Origin: an uncultured Peptococcaceae bacterium | GTDB taxonomy: Bacteria; Bacillota; Peptococcia; Peptococcales; Peptococcaceae | Assembly (NCBI GenBank): GCA_902496505.1 | Contig: CABVBB010000200.1 | Span: 1 to 5,231 of the forward strand | Length of the DNA stretch: 5,231 bases | Reading direction: 5' to 3' | Shown here: in pieces, positions 4,056-5,231 of the stretch | How the letters are laid out: every line of letters starts with the position of its first letter | Numbering within the stretch: the stretch's first letter is position 1 | The notes under the pieces: generated by a model | Databases searched by the model: none | What the model was told of the DNA's origin: nothing | The model's input: the letters and a program-made list of their open reading frames with translations, nothing else | Position numbers and translations under genes: made by a program

Positions 4056-5231
4056 ATGGATCAGCAGATCATAGTCATTGGCGGCGGCATCGGCGGTTTG
4101 TCCGCAGCAGCTGAGCTTTTGAGCAAGGGCGCGGCAGTGACCTTACTAGAAAAAAACAAGACCTTAGGCGGCCGGGCCGGTGCGTGGCAGGAGGGCGGTT
4201 ATACTTGGCCCAGCGGGGCAACGGCAGTTTTAGAACCAGCGCTCTATGAGCGGCCGTTTCGCGCTGCGGGCAGAGATCCTGCTGGATATTTCACCATGCG
4301 GCGCTTGGCGATGCCCTGTTTTTGGCAGCAGGACAAAACGGCGCATTTTTATGCCGGCGATGCCGAGGTCATGCTGGAGCGGCTGAGTCAGACCGATGAG
4401 CGTGAGTGCGGCCATTATCTGGCCTATCTGGCTGACGGCGAAGGGCGCTTCAGGCTGCGCAGTCAGTACGAGCGCTACGCTCCGGCCAAGAGCAGCGATG
4501 AACGCACGCTGAAAGGCTACGGACTGAGTCAGCCTTTGGAGGATTGGCTGACCTTTTTGGCCGCCTATCCCGGCGGACGCAGCCGCGACCTCCGAGTGCA
4601 GGACACCTGGCAGCCCGCTGTGATGCAGCTCGAAGGCATCTGGCATATCGACGGCGGACTGAGCGCCTATGCGCAGGCACTGGCTCGGTTGGTGCGGGAA
4701 TTGGGCGGTACGATCCATACCGGTGAAGCAGCAGAAGAGATCGTGCTGGCCGGCGGCCGGGCCGTAGGTGTGCGCAGCCGGCAGGGACTCTATCTAGCCG
4801 ATGCCGTGGTCTGTGCCATCGACCAGCCGGCAGGGATAAAGAAACTTTTGCCTCAGCTGCGCTGGGACGAAGAAGAATGGCAGGCCAGCTGCGGCGTCTT
4901 TGCCCTGCATCTTTTGGTCGACGGCCATTTTCCCAAGCTGGCTGCGCATAATCTCATCAGCGGCAAAAAGCTCACCCCCAGCCTGGAGGCCGCCTATAAA
5001 GGCAATATCAGCCGCCGGCCGCCGCTCTATCTCTACCGTCCCGCAGCCTTGGACGCTCAGCACGACGGCTGGGAGCAGCTCACTGTCTATTGCCGCGTGC
5101 CCAATCAGCTGCTCAGACCCAAACGCTGGACAGCCCGCGAAAAAAATAAGCTAATCCGTCATATTCTTTCCGTACTGACGCAGATCCCCGCGCTGGATGA
5201 GCTTCCCCAGACCATCCGCGCTATGGCCTGC
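4056..5231 (+). CDS. CrtI/CrtN-type phytoene (or dehydrosqualene) desaturase-family flavoprotein, 3' truncated
   Basis: The frame is open for 392 residues to the window edge; complete members have about 490-510, so the C-terminal FAD-binding segment is missing. The N-terminal dinucleotide fold is clear: IIVIGGGIGGLSAAAEL (5-21, GGGIGG at 9-14), the acidic end of strand 2 in TLLEKN (E32), and GGRAG (38-42). The middle has GIWHIDGGLSAYAQALARLV (194-213) and GRAVGVRSRQG followed by ADAVVCAID (about 234-256). From 277 on, ASCGVFALHL, AAHNLISG and PPLYLYRPAALD match the order seen in CrtN. These enzymes desaturate C30 or C40 polyene chains in carotenoid synthesis; some relatives act on other substrates. 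Two oddities: GATAV (54-58) stands where GPT is usual, and the GG motif comes about 20 residues earlier than in CrtN. The start is ATG 4056 after a weak site, GGCGGGA (4044-4050). No clear promoter was found between 3925 and 4055. The family is confident; the substrate is not. Confidence 0.87.
   Translation, partial: MDQQIIVIGGGIGGLSAAAELLSKGAAVTLLEKNKTLGGRAGAWQEGGYTWPSGATAVLEPALYERPFRAAGRDPAGYFTMRRLAMPCFWQQDKTAHFYAGDAEVMLERLSQTDERECGHYLAYLADGEGRFRLRSQYERYAPAKSSDERTLKGYGLSQPLEDWLTFLAAYPGGRSRDLRVQDTWQPAVMQLEGIWHIDGGLSAYAQALARLVRELGGTIHTGEAAEEIVLAGGRAVGVRSRQGLYLADAVVCAIDQPAGIKKLLPQLRWDEEEWQASCGVFALHLLVDGHFPKLAAHNLISGKKLTPSLEAAYKGNISRRPPLYLYRPAALDAQHDGWEQLTVYCRVPNQLLRPKRWTAREKNKLIRHILSVLTQIPALDELPQTIRAMAC

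Noticed and set aside
4230..4718. Minus-strand open frame of 162 codons opposite the desaturase
   Set aside because: The plus strand carries a continuous, motif-bearing flavoprotein through this region; the opposite frame is Gln/Ala/His-rich and unrecognisable.

Overview
The window looks like ordinary chromosomal DNA from a Bacillota (Firmicutes) bacterium of roughly 50 percent GC. Three things point there: strong GGAGGTGA-type ribosome binding sites, use of TTG and GTG starts behind them, and an AbrB-type transition-state regulator whose DNA-binding half is almost that of Bacillus AbrB but ends in a Cys-x2-Cys pair arrangement, as in many clostridial-type homologues. The genus cannot be named from this window. 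All genes supported here are on the + strand.

Layout: positions 1-110 hold the end of an unrecognised protein with an acidic tail, closed by a perfect 17-bp hairpin (117-156). A two-component system follows: an OmpR-family response regulator (256-909) and, overlapping it by 4 bases, a HAMP-containing membrane sensor histidine kinase with a TTG start (906-2303). After a 77-base gap with its own candidate promoter comes an uncharacterised exported protein (2381-3244) and a clear rho-independent terminator (3278-3310). About 230 bases of AT-rich DNA without a credible gene lead to a textbook promoter (3555-3583) and a small AbrB-family regulator (3612-3866) with a likely terminator (3887-3924). 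The last gene, starting at 4056 and cut by the window edge, is a CrtI/CrtN-type carotenoid desaturase-family flavoprotein.

How they fit: regulator and kinase are a cognate, translationally coupled pair. The same short motif, TTGGTRA followed by 11 bases and a -10-like TAT(A/C)CT, lies upstream of both the regulator gene and the exported-protein gene. At the second site the GGTGAT core is repeated with an 11-bp period, as expected for OmpR-family binding. This suggests that the regulator controls itself and the exported protein. It is the most interesting observation in the window and is inference. The AbrB-like gene and the desaturase look like separate transcription units. I found no mobile element, CRISPR array, RNA gene or clearly novel multi-gene system.
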